Source: Ruminococcaceae bacterium BL-4
Lineage (GTDB): Bacteria; Bacillota; Clostridia; Oscillospirales; Acutalibacteraceae
DNA: 64,000 nucleotides
Direction of reading: 5' to 3'
Assembly: GCA_902809935.1 (NCBI GenBank)
Contig: LR778134.1
Span: forward strand, 372,001-436,000
Position 1 is the first letter of the stretch; each line of letters starts with the position of its first letter. Shown here one piece after another: positions 7,266-15,753 of the stretch. Under the pieces are notes generated by a model that did no database searches, was not told the origin of the DNA, and was given only the letters and a program-made list of their open reading frames with translations. The position numbers were made by a program, and so were the translations under genes.

Positions 7266-8454
7266 TCTATATCATGAAAAACAGCAAGAAGTCCTGCGTC
7301 GAGCTATGACACAGGACTATTTTATGCTAATCAATCACGGCGCCAAACGTTCCGGCAAGACGGTACTCGATAATGATTTGTTCTTATATGAACTGCGCCG
7401 GGTACGCGCTAACGCCGCTGCTGCCGGGATTTCAAACCCGCAGTACATTTTAGCTGCCGCTGACATTGGAAGCATACACCGCAATATTCTCAACGAACTG
7501 TCCGGTAAATACGGCCTCCAATTTCAGTTTGATAAGTTTAACCGCTTTCAACTGTTCGGCGTTCAGGTGTGTTGCTTCGGCCATTCAAAGATCAATGATA
7601 TGGGGCGCATCCGAGGCATGACAGCCTGGGGCGCGTACATCAATGAAGCATGCGTTGCAAATGAAGAGGTATTCGATGAGATCAAGTCGCGGTGTTCGGG
7701 TGACGGTGCCCGGATCCTTATGGATACCAACCCGGCCGACCCTGCACACTGGCTCAAAACAGATTATATCGACAAGGCTGACGGTAAAACGATCGTGCAG
7801 TATCCATGGAGGCTTGACGACAATACCTTCCTGTCGGAAAGATACCGGCAGAATATAAAAAGCACTACCCCGTCCGGCATGTTCTACGACCGCGATATTA
7901 ACGGCGCGTGGGTATCGGCCGACGGTGCTGTCTATCCGGACTTTGACGAAAAGGTTCATTACATATCCGCTGACAAGGTTCCAATCGACGAGATCAGCCG
8001 CTGGTTCGTTGGAGTTGACTTCGGTTGGGAGCACTGGGGTGCGTTTGTACTGATCGGCCGCACAGAAGACGGACGGTATTACCTGTTTCGTGAATGGGCT
8101 GCACAGCATCGGCATATCGACAACTGGATCAAGATCGGGCAATCGATCAAAGAGCAGTATGGAAACATTAATTTTTACTGTGATTCGGCACGTCCGGATT
8201 TAATTCAGCAAATGCGCATTAACGGACTGCGGGCAATCAATGCCCGGAAGGACGTACTTGCCGGTATTGCCGAAGTTGCAAGTCTCTATAAGCAAAAGCG
8301 ACTGTTTATTGTGCGGGAAAATGTCAGCAGGTTCCCTCATGAGATTTATTCTTATGTCTGGAAAAAGGGAACTGACGAACCGGTAAAAATTGATGATGAT
8401 GTGCAGGACGCGATCCGGTACGGAATCTACAGTGATAAAAAATATGGGAGGTGA
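7252..8454 (+). CDS. terL: Terminase large subunit (PBSX family)
   Basis: The DNA-packaging ATPase and nuclease. Walker A GAKRSGKT lies at residues 30-37. A Walker B-like acidic segment follows an Asn-Glu-Ala stretch near residue 130, and the RNase H-like nuclease domain starts with VDFGWEHWGAF near residue 256, ending with further acidic residues near the C terminus. Length 400 is usual for PBSX-type TerL. The ribosome site is TGGAGG inside terS. The stop overlaps the portal start. Confidence 0.95.
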   Translation: MSLNNLYHEKQQEVLRRAMTQDYFMLINHGAKRSGKTVLDNDLFLYELRRVRANAAAAGISNPQYILAAADIGSIHRNILNELSGKYGLQFQFDKFNRFQLFGVQVCCFGHSKINDMGRIRGMTAWGAYINEACVANEEVFDEIKSRCSGDGARILMDTNPADPAHWLKTDYIDKADGKTIVQYPWRLDDNTFLSERYRQNIKSTTPSGMFYDRDINGAWVSADGAVYPDFDEKVHYISADKVPIDEISRWFVGVDFGWEHWGAFVLIGRTEDGRYYLFREWAAQHRHIDNWIKIGQSIKEQYGNINFYCDSARPDLIQQMRINGLRAINARKDVLAGIAEVASLYKQKRLFIVRENVSRFPHEIYSYVWKKGTDEPVKIDDDVQDAIRYGIYSDKKYGR

Positions 8455-9923
8455 TTATTCTGATACCAGATTTTATTTATTCTGAACTTGTCGGACCTTA
8501 TGGGCCCGATGTTCTTCAACGTTTGGGAAAGATCGAAGATTATTATTCGATCTACAATAACGGTGCACGTTTTGAGGTAGACACGGGCGGCGACTATGTT
8601 CCGGCAAAGTTGCCGTCGAAGCAGATCAAGAAGCTGGTCCGGCGCGAAGCACAGTTTCTTTTCGGCAAGTCTCCGGAAATCAAAGTGATCTGTCCAGATG
8701 AAGTTGAAACAAAAGACGGGCGTCCAAATGAATCCAACATGCAGACGTATCTTAATAAGGCCTTTAAGTCTAATCTATGGCGCGATAAGCTGATCAAAGG
8801 CGCTCGTGACTGTTTGATTGGCGGCAGAGTCGCTCTTAAAGTCAATGTAACCGAAGATAAGCTGAGCATCATGTTTGTGCCTGCAGATGGCTTTGTGTAT
8901 GAGACAGCGCTTGACGATGTGGATACATTGGAACGTATTGTATTTTTCTATACAATGCAGGATGATGCCGACCGGTCTCGGCAACGAATCTGGGTACAGA
9001 AATACCGAATGGAGGGTCCCAAGTGCTTACTCGATGAGCGCATTACGGACGGCTATGGAGAAACGATAGAATGGGACGGCACAAAGCAGGATTACGACAC
9101 GGGGCTTGACAGGATACCAGCCTATGTGATCCTTAATGACGGCTTGTCCGGTGATACGGAAGGCGTCAGTGAAATCCGGGATCTAATGTGTGATGATGCC
9201 TGGTACGGTCGATTAAAGTCCGGCAACATTGATTCTCTGCGCAAAGGAATGAATCAGATTACATACATGTCGGGCGTTGATCCTAGCTGCATGAAGTCTT
9301 TCCGCTGTGCACCCGGTGCTTTATGGGATCTTAAAGGTGACCTGGCACAGGCAAGCGACGGCGGTGCACCCAATGTGCAGGTTGGAACGATCTCCAACAC
9401 GTTTTCTTACGCCTCCGCTTTTGCGGATACTGAGTCTACTATCAAGCAGGACATGCACGATCTTGTCGGTGTACCTGATCTTAACCAGGAGAGCACCCGC
9501 AATGTGATCACCAGTGGCAAAGGACTTAAGACCTTGTACTGGCCCCTGATTTGCCGGTGTGAGGAAAAGATGAATGCCTGGGGTCCAGCGCTCGAATGGC
9601 TGGCAGAAATGCTGCTTTATGCTGCCGATGTACAGCCGAACCTTAAAAATGTCTATGGAGCCTTTGAAGCAGACAAACATGTGATCATGATTGATAATCA
9701 GTACCCCCTGCCGGAAGATGAAGACGAGGAAAAGCAACTCGATCTTTCTGAAGTTTCCAACAAGACCAGATCTATTAAGAGCTATCTCACGAAATGGGGC
9801 GGTCCTAACAGTAAGGGCATGACTCCCGAGGAAGCAGATGCTGAAATCCAACAGATCGCCAAAGAACAGCAGATGATGCAGGACAGCTTTTCAGCTGAGC
9901 CCTCTCCGGCTGGTGACGAGTAA
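8451..9923 (+). CDS. Portal protein (SPP1 gp6 family)
   Basis: A 490-residue portal, the dodecameric gate through which DNA enters and leaves the head. Gene position after TerL, length, the early helix-rich region and an acidic Glu/Asp C-terminal stretch fit the SPP1-type family. The start is uncertain: GTG at 8451 overlaps the terminase stop, but GGGAGGTG lies right on it, so an ATT or CTG codon at 8454-8460 might be used instead. It ends with TAATG shared with the minor head gene. Confidence 0.93.
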   Translation: MIILIPDFIYSELVGPYGPDVLQRLGKIEDYYSIYNNGARFEVDTGGDYVPAKLPSKQIKKLVRREAQFLFGKSPEIKVICPDEVETKDGRPNESNMQTYLNKAFKSNLWRDKLIKGARDCLIGGRVALKVNVTEDKLSIMFVPADGFVYETALDDVDTLERIVFFYTMQDDADRSRQRIWVQKYRMEGPKCLLDERITDGYGETIEWDGTKQDYDTGLDRIPAYVILNDGLSGDTEGVSEIRDLMCDDAWYGRLKSGNIDSLRKGMNQITYMSGVDPSCMKSFRCAPGALWDLKGDLAQASDGGAPNVQVGTISNTFSYASAFADTESTIKQDMHDLVGVPDLNQESTRNVITSGKGLKTLYWPLICRCEEKMNAWGPALEWLAEMLLYAADVQPNLKNVYGAFEADKHVIMIDNQYPLPEDEDEEKQLDLSEVSNKTRSIKSYLTKWGGPNSKGMTPEEADAEIQQIAKEQQMMQDSFSAEPSPAGDE

Positions 9924-11272
9924 TGTCCGGCCGGCTGGGAAATTACTGGGAACTCGTCAAAGCCGCCGAGCAGGCGCGTGTCGCAATCACAAAGGCACAA
10001 CAAAAACAGATCGCCGATCTCTATCAGGAAATCGCGGATGACTTAAACCACCGCCTGCAGCGATATAACCCAGAGTCTCTCACCTATCGGTGGGTCAAGG
10101 ATTATGCGCAAAGCCTGCAGAAAGACAGCAAGCGGCTCTATACAACGATTAAAGCAGGTGTTACGAATAGTTTGCTACAGTCTGCAAAAGCCCCTGTAAA
10201 GGCAGAACAGGCGTTTTATTCCGGACTTGCTTCAGGACTTTCGAAACATGCTTCTGATGCGCTTTCCAAACATTTTTCGGATGTTTTTTCTAGAGTCCCG
10301 CAGTCTGCTGCCGATGAGCTGATGTCCGGTGGAATTTACAAAGACTTTTCCGGGCTGTCTGATCGAATTTGGAACTACCGCAAAAAGTATAACCGAGATA
10401 TCCAGACCGTGATTGTCAAAGGAATTGATGCACAGAAATCCGCCTTTGACCTTGCGAAGGATCTGGAGATGTACGTTGATCCAAAGGCCGCGAAGCCCTG
10501 GAACTGGAACATTATTTATCCGGGTGTCAATCAAGTGGTTGACTATAACGCGCAGAGGCTTGCCCGCACAGCGGTTACACATGCTTATCAGCTGTCATTT
10601 CAGCGGGCAACAAAGGATAATCCTTTTGTTGAATCATACAAATGGCACAGCAGTCATGGTGCCCGCATGTGCGAGCTATGCGCACAGCGTGACGGCAGGA
10701 TTTACCGAAAAGATGCTCTCCCCTTTGACCACCCAAACGGCATGTGTACAGTCACGGCGGTGATTCCGAAAAGCTATGATGAGATCGGTAAGGAATTAGG
10801 CGACTGGGCTGCCGGCAAAAGTGACAGTCCGGCACTTGATAAATGGCTATTGAAATCCGATAACGGCAATGATACAATGTCTTTATTAAGGATGGATAGG
10901 CGTGAACAAAACACAGGAGCTTTTAAGAATTTACAGGTTCCCATGCAAAAGCGTCAAGTCTTACAAATTGCCAGAAAATATGGATTAGACATGAGCGGAG
11001 TAACCGTAAAAATTCAACGTTCTGAAGCATTAATTGCTCTTCCCTATCTTGCAGATGCTGATTCTCATGAGGTCGGAAGAGTTGACTTGTTCCCAAATGC
11101 GTTTCAAGACGAAGAAACTATGATTAAAACTCTTATACATGAAAAAGTTCATATTGCGCAGTATAAAAGATATGGTGTAAAATTTGTGCAGGAAAACATG
11201 GAGCACATGGAAAAGCAAGCATATCGTCTTGAAAATATCGTTTATTTAGCATTAACAAAGAAGGTGAAATAA
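9923..11272 (+). CDS. MuF-type minor head protein with C-terminal zincin-like domain
   Basis: Residues 1 to about 285 are an SPP1 gp7/MuF head morphogenesis protein, with the conserved HSSHGARMCELCAQRDG and HPNGMCTVT segments at the end of that fold. After a linker, residues about 310-449 form an extra domain with HEKVH at 406-410 and Glu430-x-x-Ala433, a zinc-metallopeptidase signature. MuF proteins in temperate phages are known carriers of variable C-terminal toxin domains that travel in the capsid. The DNA of the extra domain is AT-richer than the head part, as expected for swapped cargo. The stop overlaps the start of a small zinc-ribbon gene. Confidence 0.85.
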   Translation: MSGRLGNYWELVKAAEQARVAITKAQQKQIADLYQEIADDLNHRLQRYNPESLTYRWVKDYAQSLQKDSKRLYTTIKAGVTNSLLQSAKAPVKAEQAFYSGLASGLSKHASDALSKHFSDVFSRVPQSAADELMSGGIYKDFSGLSDRIWNYRKKYNRDIQTVIVKGIDAQKSAFDLAKDLEMYVDPKAAKPWNWNIIYPGVNQVVDYNAQRLARTAVTHAYQLSFQRATKDNPFVESYKWHSSHGARMCELCAQRDGRIYRKDALPFDHPNGMCTVTAVIPKSYDEIGKELGDWAAGKSDSPALDKWLLKSDNGNDTMSLLRMDRREQNTGAFKNLQVPMQKRQVLQIARKYGLDMSGVTVKIQRSEALIALPYLADADSHEVGRVDLFPNAFQDEETMIKTLIHEKVHIAQYKRYGVKFVQENMEHMEKQAYRLENIVYLALTKKVK

Positions 11273-11505
11273 TGAAATGGCTAAAAAATCTTGAGAATAT
11301 TTCTCAAACAGGTACTCCTGGTTCATGTCCCTGCTGTGGAAGCAATGATACCCAGTATGCCTATACGGAAGTTGATGCAAAACAGCATCTTGGATATGGT
11401 GATGTTTGGTGTAATTCTTGCAAAAATGCGTTTCATATTTCACGTTTAAAGATTCCGAACGATTATAAAGCTATACACAATCCACCAAAAGGTTTAAAAT
11501 ATTGA
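11272..11505 (+). CDS. Small zinc-ribbon protein coupled to the MuF-zincin gene; candidate immunity protein
   Basis: A 77-residue protein whose start shares bases with the MuF stop (TAATG), with AAGGTG just upstream, so it should be translationally coupled. CPCC near residue 19 and CNSC near residue 47 form a likely four-Cys zinc ribbon around a Tyr/Asp-rich insert. No family is recognised. A small partner encoded directly behind a polymorphic toxin domain is usually its immunity protein, so that is the leading idea; it might also be accessory capsid cargo. Confidence 0.75.
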   Translation: MKWLKNLENISQTGTPGSCPCCGSNDTQYAYTEVDAKQHLGYGDVWCNSCKNAFHISRLKIPNDYKAIHNPPKGLKY

Positions 11506-11537
11506 ACCACCCTTCTCTGGTAGGGTGGTATTTTTAT
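11506..11537 (+). terminator. Hairpin with T-rich tail after the zinc-ribbon gene
   Basis: ACCACCCT at 11506-11513 pairs perfectly with AGGGTGGT at 11522-11529, followed by ATTTTTATT. It starts directly after the stop codon. A near copy of the right arm and tail (GGGTGGTATTTTTAT) occurs after the next small gene. Confidence 0.7.
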
Positions 11538-11580
11538 TAGGATATGAGCCCAAAGATAAAAAAGCAGAGAGGTAAAATAA

Positions 11581-11895
11581 ATGAATGTAAAGATTCCAAA
11601 AGAACAATCTCTAAAAATAACGTGCGCTTTCTGCAAAAAAGATTTTTATACGAATGAAATTTGCTTAAAAACCCGGATGCACACCTGTGGAATAGAAGAT
11701 ACTTATTATTGTTGTCCAAGGTGTGGAAAAGAATATTTAGTTTGTCAGACAAATCCAGAAATCAGAGATTTGATGTCAGAGCGTGAGTCTCTTAAAGGAT
11801 ACGCCAATCAAACGGATATTAAAAATTATAACCGGTTTAAAACAATAGATGCTGAGATTAAAAGACAAATGAAAGAATTAAACCATAAAGACTAG
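11581..11895 (+). CDS. Second small zinc-ribbon protein, unknown function
   Basis: A 104-residue protein with two Cys pairs, CAFC near residue 15 and CPRC near residue 45, plus further Cys around a HTCG turn. This resembles a treble-clef or CpXC-like zinc-binding N-terminal half followed by a charged helical tail. It has its own ribosome site (GAGAGG), and the hairpin before it and the one after share the same arm and tail sequence. It is not needed for virion assembly in related phages and looks like cargo; it might be a second or orphan immunity gene. Confidence 0.7.
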   Translation: MNVKIPKEQSLKITCAFCKKDFYTNEICLKTRMHTCGIEDTYYCCPRCGKEYLVCQTNPEIRDLMSERESLKGYANQTDIKNYNRFKTIDAEIKRQMKELNHKD

Positions 11896-11926
11896 CCACC
11901 CACCAAAAGGCAGGGTGGTATTTTTA
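11896..11926 (+). terminator. Hairpin with T-rich tail after second zinc-ribbon gene
   Basis: CCACCC at 11896-11901 pairs with GGGTGG at 11913-11918, followed by TATTTTTAT. The right arm and tail repeat the hairpin at 11506-11537, which suggests a duplicated or co-selected terminator module around each small gene. Confidence 0.6.
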
Positions 11927-11950
11927 TGCCTATTTTTAAGGAGACTCATT

Positions 11951-12145
11951 ATGATCTGCCCTTACAATTTATCGTCCCGTGTAGAAATTCAAAAGTGGAA
12001 TCAACACCCTACTGATATGAACGATTCTGTTTTTGATGGTGGTGGTACAGTAACAAATGTAAAATTCAACCATATGGAATGCCCTAAAGAAAAATGCGGT
12101 GCCTGGTATGACGGACACTGTAATTATCATGGAGCCGTAGATTAA
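11951..12145 (+). CDS. Third small Cys-containing protein, unknown function
   Basis: A 64-residue protein starting at the ATG at 11951, with AAGGAG about seven bases upstream; upstream in-frame codons lack a ribosome site. Four Cys (ICPY at the start, ECPKEKC, and a GHC near the end) and His residues could bind a metal. No family is recognised. It is the last of the three-gene insert between the MuF gene and the scaffold and has its own strong terminator. Confidence 0.65.
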   Translation: MICPYNLSSRVEIQKWNQHPTDMNDSVFDGGGTVTNVKFNHMECPKEKCGAWYDGHCNYHGAVD

Positions 12146-12162
12146 ATATCATTTCAGAATGA

Positions 12163-12188
12163 AGCAGCCTTTACGGGGCTGCTTTTTT
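12163..12188 (+). terminator. Rho-independent terminator before the scaffold gene
   Basis: AGCAGCC at 12163-12169 pairs with GGCTGCT at 12177-12183, followed by TTTTT. It is a compact, strong terminator inside the late operon, so the capsid genes downstream need read-through or a promoter in 12190-12282, where none is obvious. Confidence 0.75.
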
Positions 12189-12282
12189 CATACAAAAAAT
12201 TGACCGGCCCGACGTCGCGAAACTACGGGGCAACGGAGGATCGACACCTCGTTAAAAACGTGCGTTGTGAAAGGAGAAACTT

Positions 12283-12876
12283 ATGGACAGAAAATTTTTA
12301 GCTGACCTCGGTCTCGAAAAAGATGTGATCGACAAAATCTTGGATCAACATGGCACAGAGCTTACTACTCTGCGCACTCAGCTTAAGACCAAAGACACCG
12401 AGATTGGCACCCTGCGCACCGACCTTACAACAGCTAACACAAAGGTCGCAGATCTGGAAAAAGTCGACGTGAAAGATCTGCAGACTCAGCTGAGCGCCGA
12501 AAAAGCCGAGCGCATCAAAGACCGGCAAACATGGAACCTGCAGAGTGCTCTCACTGCCGCCGGCTGCAAAGATACGGATTACATCATGTTTAAACTGGGC
12601 GATACCGTGGAATTTGCAGATGACGGGTCCTTAAAAGACTCCGATGCTCTGTTGGAGTCCTGCAAAAAGGACTATGCTGCTATGTTTCCGCAGGCTGATC
12701 CCGGTCAGAACCCAAGCGGTGGAACCGGGAGCCTTGGAAACTTTCAGCGGCAGCATGACGAACCAAAAGACACAAAAACGACAAAAGAACAGTTCGGAAA
12801 AATGGGGTATCTTGAACGTATCAACTTTAAGAAAGAACACCCCGATGAATTTGCCGAACTGTCCAAAGCTGATTAA
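12283..12876 (+). CDS. Capsid scaffolding protein (phage GP20 family)
   Basis: A 197-residue protein with a long coiled coil over residues 20-80, rich in Leu, Thr, Lys and Glu, and a flexible Gly/Pro/Lys C-terminal half. This matches the phage minor structural protein GP20/scaffold family. It directs capsid assembly and leaves or is degraded before packaging. The ribosome site is AAAGGAG. The capsid gene follows 19 bases after its stop, the usual pairing. Confidence 0.88.
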   Translation: MDRKFLADLGLEKDVIDKILDQHGTELTTLRTQLKTKDTEIGTLRTDLTTANTKVADLEKVDVKDLQTQLSAEKAERIKDRQTWNLQSALTAAGCKDTDYIMFKLGDTVEFADDGSLKDSDALLESCKKDYAAMFPQADPGQNPSGGTGSLGNFQRQHDEPKDTKTTKEQFGKMGYLERINFKKEHPDEFAELSKAD

Positions 12877-12895
12877 AGAAAGGACATGATATTTT

Positions 12896-13756
12896 ATGGC
12901 AGATGGAATTACAACGCTCGCCCAATTGATTGACCCTCAGGTTATGGCGGGCATGATCGAAGAAAAACTCACTGATCTGATTAAACTTTCCCCTCTTGCA
13001 ACTACGGATACCACCTTGCAGGGACATGCAGGCGATACCGTAACGCTCCCGAAGTATGCTTACATCGGCGATGCGGAAGATGTTGCCGAGGGCGGTGCCA
13101 TTCCGATTTCCCAGCTAGCACAATCCAGTGTTTCCGTAAAGGTAAAAAAAGCCGGAAAAGGCGGAAAGATTACCGACGAGTCTTTGCTTTCCGGCTATGG
13201 CGATCCGCTTGGAGAGCTCAGCAAACAGTTAGGCCGGTCCATCGCTTCCAAGGTGGATAATGACTGCTTGGCAGCGCTGGGTGGAATTAAAACTGCGATG
13301 ACCGTTGATGTCAGCGCAACAAGCATTATTTCCAGCAGTGTCATTGCAGACGCGCTTGTAAAGTTTGGTGAAGATCTGGACGGTACTAAAGTGCTCTTTA
13401 TCTCCCCGGCGCAGCTGGCACAGATTCGCCATGACGCGGATTATCTCAAGCCCTCTGAAATGACCTCCCAGGCAATCATGAGCGGCACACAGGGCGAAAT
13501 CTGGGGCTGTCAGGTAGTTGTATCTAATAAGATCAAAGCCGTGTCCGGAAAATTTACGAACTTTATCGTAATGCCGGGTGCTCTCGCAATCTATCTCAAA
13601 CGTGGCGTTGAGGTGGAAAACGCCCGTGACATTGAACATAAGCTTACTACCTTTACAGCGGATGAGCATTATGTGGCTTATCTTTCCAACGAAAGCAAAG
13701 CGATTAAACTGATCACGGCAGAGACCAAGCCTGCATCTGTGCCATCCGGGACTTAA
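12896..13756 (+). CDS. Major capsid protein (N4-gp56 family)
   Basis: A 286-residue capsid protein. The opening residues, a leucine-rich helix followed by a beta hairpin with GDTVTLPKYAYIGDA and an early AEGGAIPISQL segment, are characteristic of the N4-gp56-type HK97-fold capsids. It forms the icosahedral shell. A weak AAAGGA lies 14 bases upstream. It follows the scaffold and precedes the connector genes. Confidence 0.92.
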   Translation: MADGITTLAQLIDPQVMAGMIEEKLTDLIKLSPLATTDTTLQGHAGDTVTLPKYAYIGDAEDVAEGGAIPISQLAQSSVSVKVKKAGKGGKITDESLLSGYGDPLGELSKQLGRSIASKVDNDCLAALGGIKTAMTVDVSATSIISSSVIADALVKFGEDLDGTKVLFISPAQLAQIRHDADYLKPSEMTSQAIMSGTQGEIWGCQVVVSNKIKAVSGKFTNFIVMPGALAIYLKRGVEVENARDIEHKLTTFTADEHYVAYLSNESKAIKLITAETKPASVPSGT

Positions 13757-13768
13757 GGAGGTATAAGA

Positions 13769-14032
13769 ATGGCTGGCATGACTCCGCTGGAAGAACTAAA
13801 AATGCTGTGCCGCGAAAAGCAAGCGCCTTATTTCGATGATGACGAGCTCAATTATCAGCTCCAGCGCGCCGGCGGAGACGTCAATCTTGCCGCCTACCGC
13901 TGCCTGATTATTAAGGCGGAAAACAGCACCGTACAAGTATCCGGGTTAACGCTCGCAGACACATCTCGCTACTGGCTGCGCCTTGCCGCCTCTGTAAGGC
14001 CGTCGGGCTCGTGTGTGATTCAGGGAGGATGA
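13769..14032 (+). CDS. Head-tail connector (adaptor) protein
   Basis: An 87-residue, mostly helical protein. An N-terminal helix with LEELKMLCREKQAPYFDDDEL and a helix-loop-helix with YRCLIIKAENS fit the gp6/gp15-type adaptors that bind under the portal. The ribosome site is AAGGAGG. It is followed 4 bases later by the head-closure gene. Confidence 0.75.
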   Translation: MAGMTPLEELKMLCREKQAPYFDDDELNYQLQRAGGDVNLAAYRCLIIKAENSTVQVSGLTLADTSRYWLRLAASVRPSGSCVIQGG

Positions 14033-14036
14033 TTTT

Positions 14037-14393
14037 ATGGGATTGATACAGCAAGCTTATACGCTTTCACAGGCGATTGAGCGGTATGGTAAATCCGCAG
14101 AACTGTGGCGTCCTGGTAAAGGACAATATGGTTCCCCCGGTGTTCCGGAAAAAGTTACTGACCTGCAGGGACTTTTCCACACGTCAAGTGGATATCTGGA
14201 CATTACGCTGCAGGATAGCGGAAAACTAACAAACCACAAGCAGCCTATGTTTCTCATTATGCATTCAGAATATCCCAAAAAGGATGACACCCTGAAAATC
14301 GGCAGTCACGCTTTTATGGTAAACACGGTAGACGATGTCGGAATGCTGGGAGTCTGCATGGACTTGTCCCTCACGGAGGTTGATAGCATATGA
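14037..14393 (+). CDS. Head closure/stopper protein
   Basis: A 118-residue beta-rich protein in the position of SPP1 gp16-type stoppers that seal the connector before tail joining. Strands around WRPGKGQYG, GLFHTSSGYLD and HAFMVNTVDDVG fit this fold. The ribosome site is GGGAGG. The stop overlaps the next start (ATGA). Confidence 0.7.
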   Translation: MGLIQQAYTLSQAIERYGKSAELWRPGKGQYGSPGVPEKVTDLQGLFHTSSGYLDITLQDSGKLTNHKQPMFLIMHSEYPKKDDTLKIGSHAFMVNTVDDVGMLGVCMDLSLTEVDSI

Positions 14394-14734
14394 GTATGTT
14401 TGACTTCTCTGAAATCTACCAGTCACTTGACGCACTTCCTCAAAAAGTACAGCGGTCTGTGATGGCCTATGGCCGCACTGCCGCGAGTAAAATTGAAGCA
14501 AAAGCGAAGGAAAATCGTCCATGGACAGATCGGACAGCGCAGGCCAGAGATCGCCTGCACGGCGACTGTACGCGAATTGATACCGGGATCCGCATTTCTC
14601 TCGCGCATGGCGTGGAATACGGCGTCTATCTGGAATTTTCCAATGAAAAACGATATGCAGTAATCTATCCGACTCTCCAGCAAGAAGCTCCAGGAGTCAT
14701 GTATGGGCTCCAGGGCCTTTTTGATCGGGTGTGA
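14390..14734 (+). CDS. HK97 gp10-like tail completion protein
   Basis: A 114-residue protein with an initial helix, an Arg/Lys-rich basic middle (WTDRTAQARDRLHG) and the GVEYGVYLEF segment typical of the HK97-gp10 family. It acts at the head-tail joint. The start overlaps the upstream stop, with GGAGG about ten bases before it. Confidence 0.85.
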   Translation: MSMFDFSEIYQSLDALPQKVQRSVMAYGRTAASKIEAKAKENRPWTDRTAQARDRLHGDCTRIDTGIRISLAHGVEYGVYLEFSNEKRYAVIYPTLQQEAPGVMYGLQGLFDRV

Positions 14735-15093
14735 TGCATATGTGGAAAACAATTTACGACTATCTTAAAAGCAAGGGCTTTGACGTATATGCTCTCGGAC
14801 AGCATACGGGCACCTGTAATACACCATACATCGTCATCCGCAACAACGGAGACGGAGCACGCGGGATCACTATGGAGCAGACTCTTTATGAGCTGCTCCT
14901 TTATTATCCCTCCGACTTTTATTATCAGTTTGAAGATTATATTGACTCTGTAAAGCAGAGCATGAACGGTCTCTTTCCGGCCCTCAAACTGGTAGATGGT
15001 CCGGGGCCGCATTATCTTGATCCCGATGTATTGGGCTACATGACAAACCTTACTTACAGGCTGATCAAGGAATCTAAAGTAAATCGTAACTAA
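14734..15093 (+). CDS. Tail terminator-like protein
   Basis: A 119-residue alpha/beta protein in the tail-terminator position, between the gp10-like gene and the tail tube. It has an N-terminal helix (MWKTIYDYLKSKGFDVYAL), a strand PYIVIRNNGDG and a helix with YYQFEDYIDSVKQ. The ATG at 14734 overlaps the upstream stop; GTG at 14731 and ATG at 14740 are alternatives. It would cap the tail tube and join it to the head. Confidence 0.7.
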   Translation: MHMWKTIYDYLKSKGFDVYALGQHTGTCNTPYIVIRNNGDGARGITMEQTLYELLLYYPSDFYYQFEDYIDSVKQSMNGLFPALKLVDGPGPHYLDPDVLGYMTNLTYRLIKESKVNRN

Positions 15094-15110
15094 AGAAAGG
15101 AACTGATATT

Positions 15111-15680
15111 ATGGCAGGTATTACAAAACCAAAGGGCATGGCGCTGATTGACTGCGCCATGATTGTATTTGAGCCAGACGACACCACCATAGCACCGATT
15201 GCAATCACATCCGGTACAAAGCTCGGCGTTGAGCAGCAGACCAAAGTGAACGACGCGGTAGAGCTGGTCATTAAAGGTGAATCAATCGCAAAAAAGCCAG
15301 AACAAACTACAGTCACTGGTCACAAGTTAACTTTAACCGACAACCTGGTAATTATAGATCTGATTCAGATACTGCAGGGTGGCAATCTGACAAAGGACGA
15401 AACCAGTAAAAAAATTACCGGGTACACTCCCCCGGTGTCTGGAAAGTCCGAAGGAAAACCGGGCACTTTAAAAGCATACTCCGCAATCATGGAAGGCTCC
15501 ACTATTGCAGGTTACTCCTGCATTGCTTATCCGCATTGCATTGGTGTTCCGGTCTGCATGGGAGCTGAAGATAATGTATTTCAGGTTAATGAGTATACGA
15601 TAAACAGCACACCCGGCAGCGGACAGGCTCCTTATGCAATGACAATCGTTGACGCACTCCCCACAATAACGGCAGCGTAA
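15111..15680 (+). CDS. Major tail (tube) protein
   Basis: A 189-residue beta-rich protein with a short N-terminal arm and many Thr/Val strands, without membrane or coiled-coil segments, in the tail-tube position before the assembly chaperones. It polymerises around the tape measure. The ribosome site is AAAGGA about ten bases before the ATG. A strong hairpin follows the stop, as is common after this highly expressed gene. Confidence 0.8.
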   Translation: MAGITKPKGMALIDCAMIVFEPDDTTIAPIAITSGTKLGVEQQTKVNDAVELVIKGESIAKKPEQTTVTGHKLTLTDNLVIIDLIQILQGGNLTKDETSKKITGYTPPVSGKSEGKPGTLKAYSAIMEGSTIAGYSCIAYPHCIGVPVCMGAEDNVFQVNEYTINSTPGSGQAPYAMTIVDALPTITAA

Positions 15681-15691
15681 AGTAATCCAAC

Positions 15692-15719
15692 AGCAGGGGC
15701 GGGTTTAATAGCCCCTGCT
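15692..15719 (+). terminator. Strong hairpin after tail tube gene
   Basis: AGCAGGGGC at 15692-15700 pairs perfectly with GCCCCTGCT at 15711-15719. There is no clear T run behind it, so it more likely acts as a partial terminator or as an mRNA-stabilising 3' end that sets tube protein above the chaperones. Confidence 0.6.
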
Positions 15720-15753
15720 TCCAGAAATCTAAAATTTAGGAGGAAACATTATT

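Noticed and set aside
7585-8142. 185-codon reverse frame opposite the large terminase
   Set aside because: Antisense to conserved TerL coding, no ribosome site, no recognisable motif.
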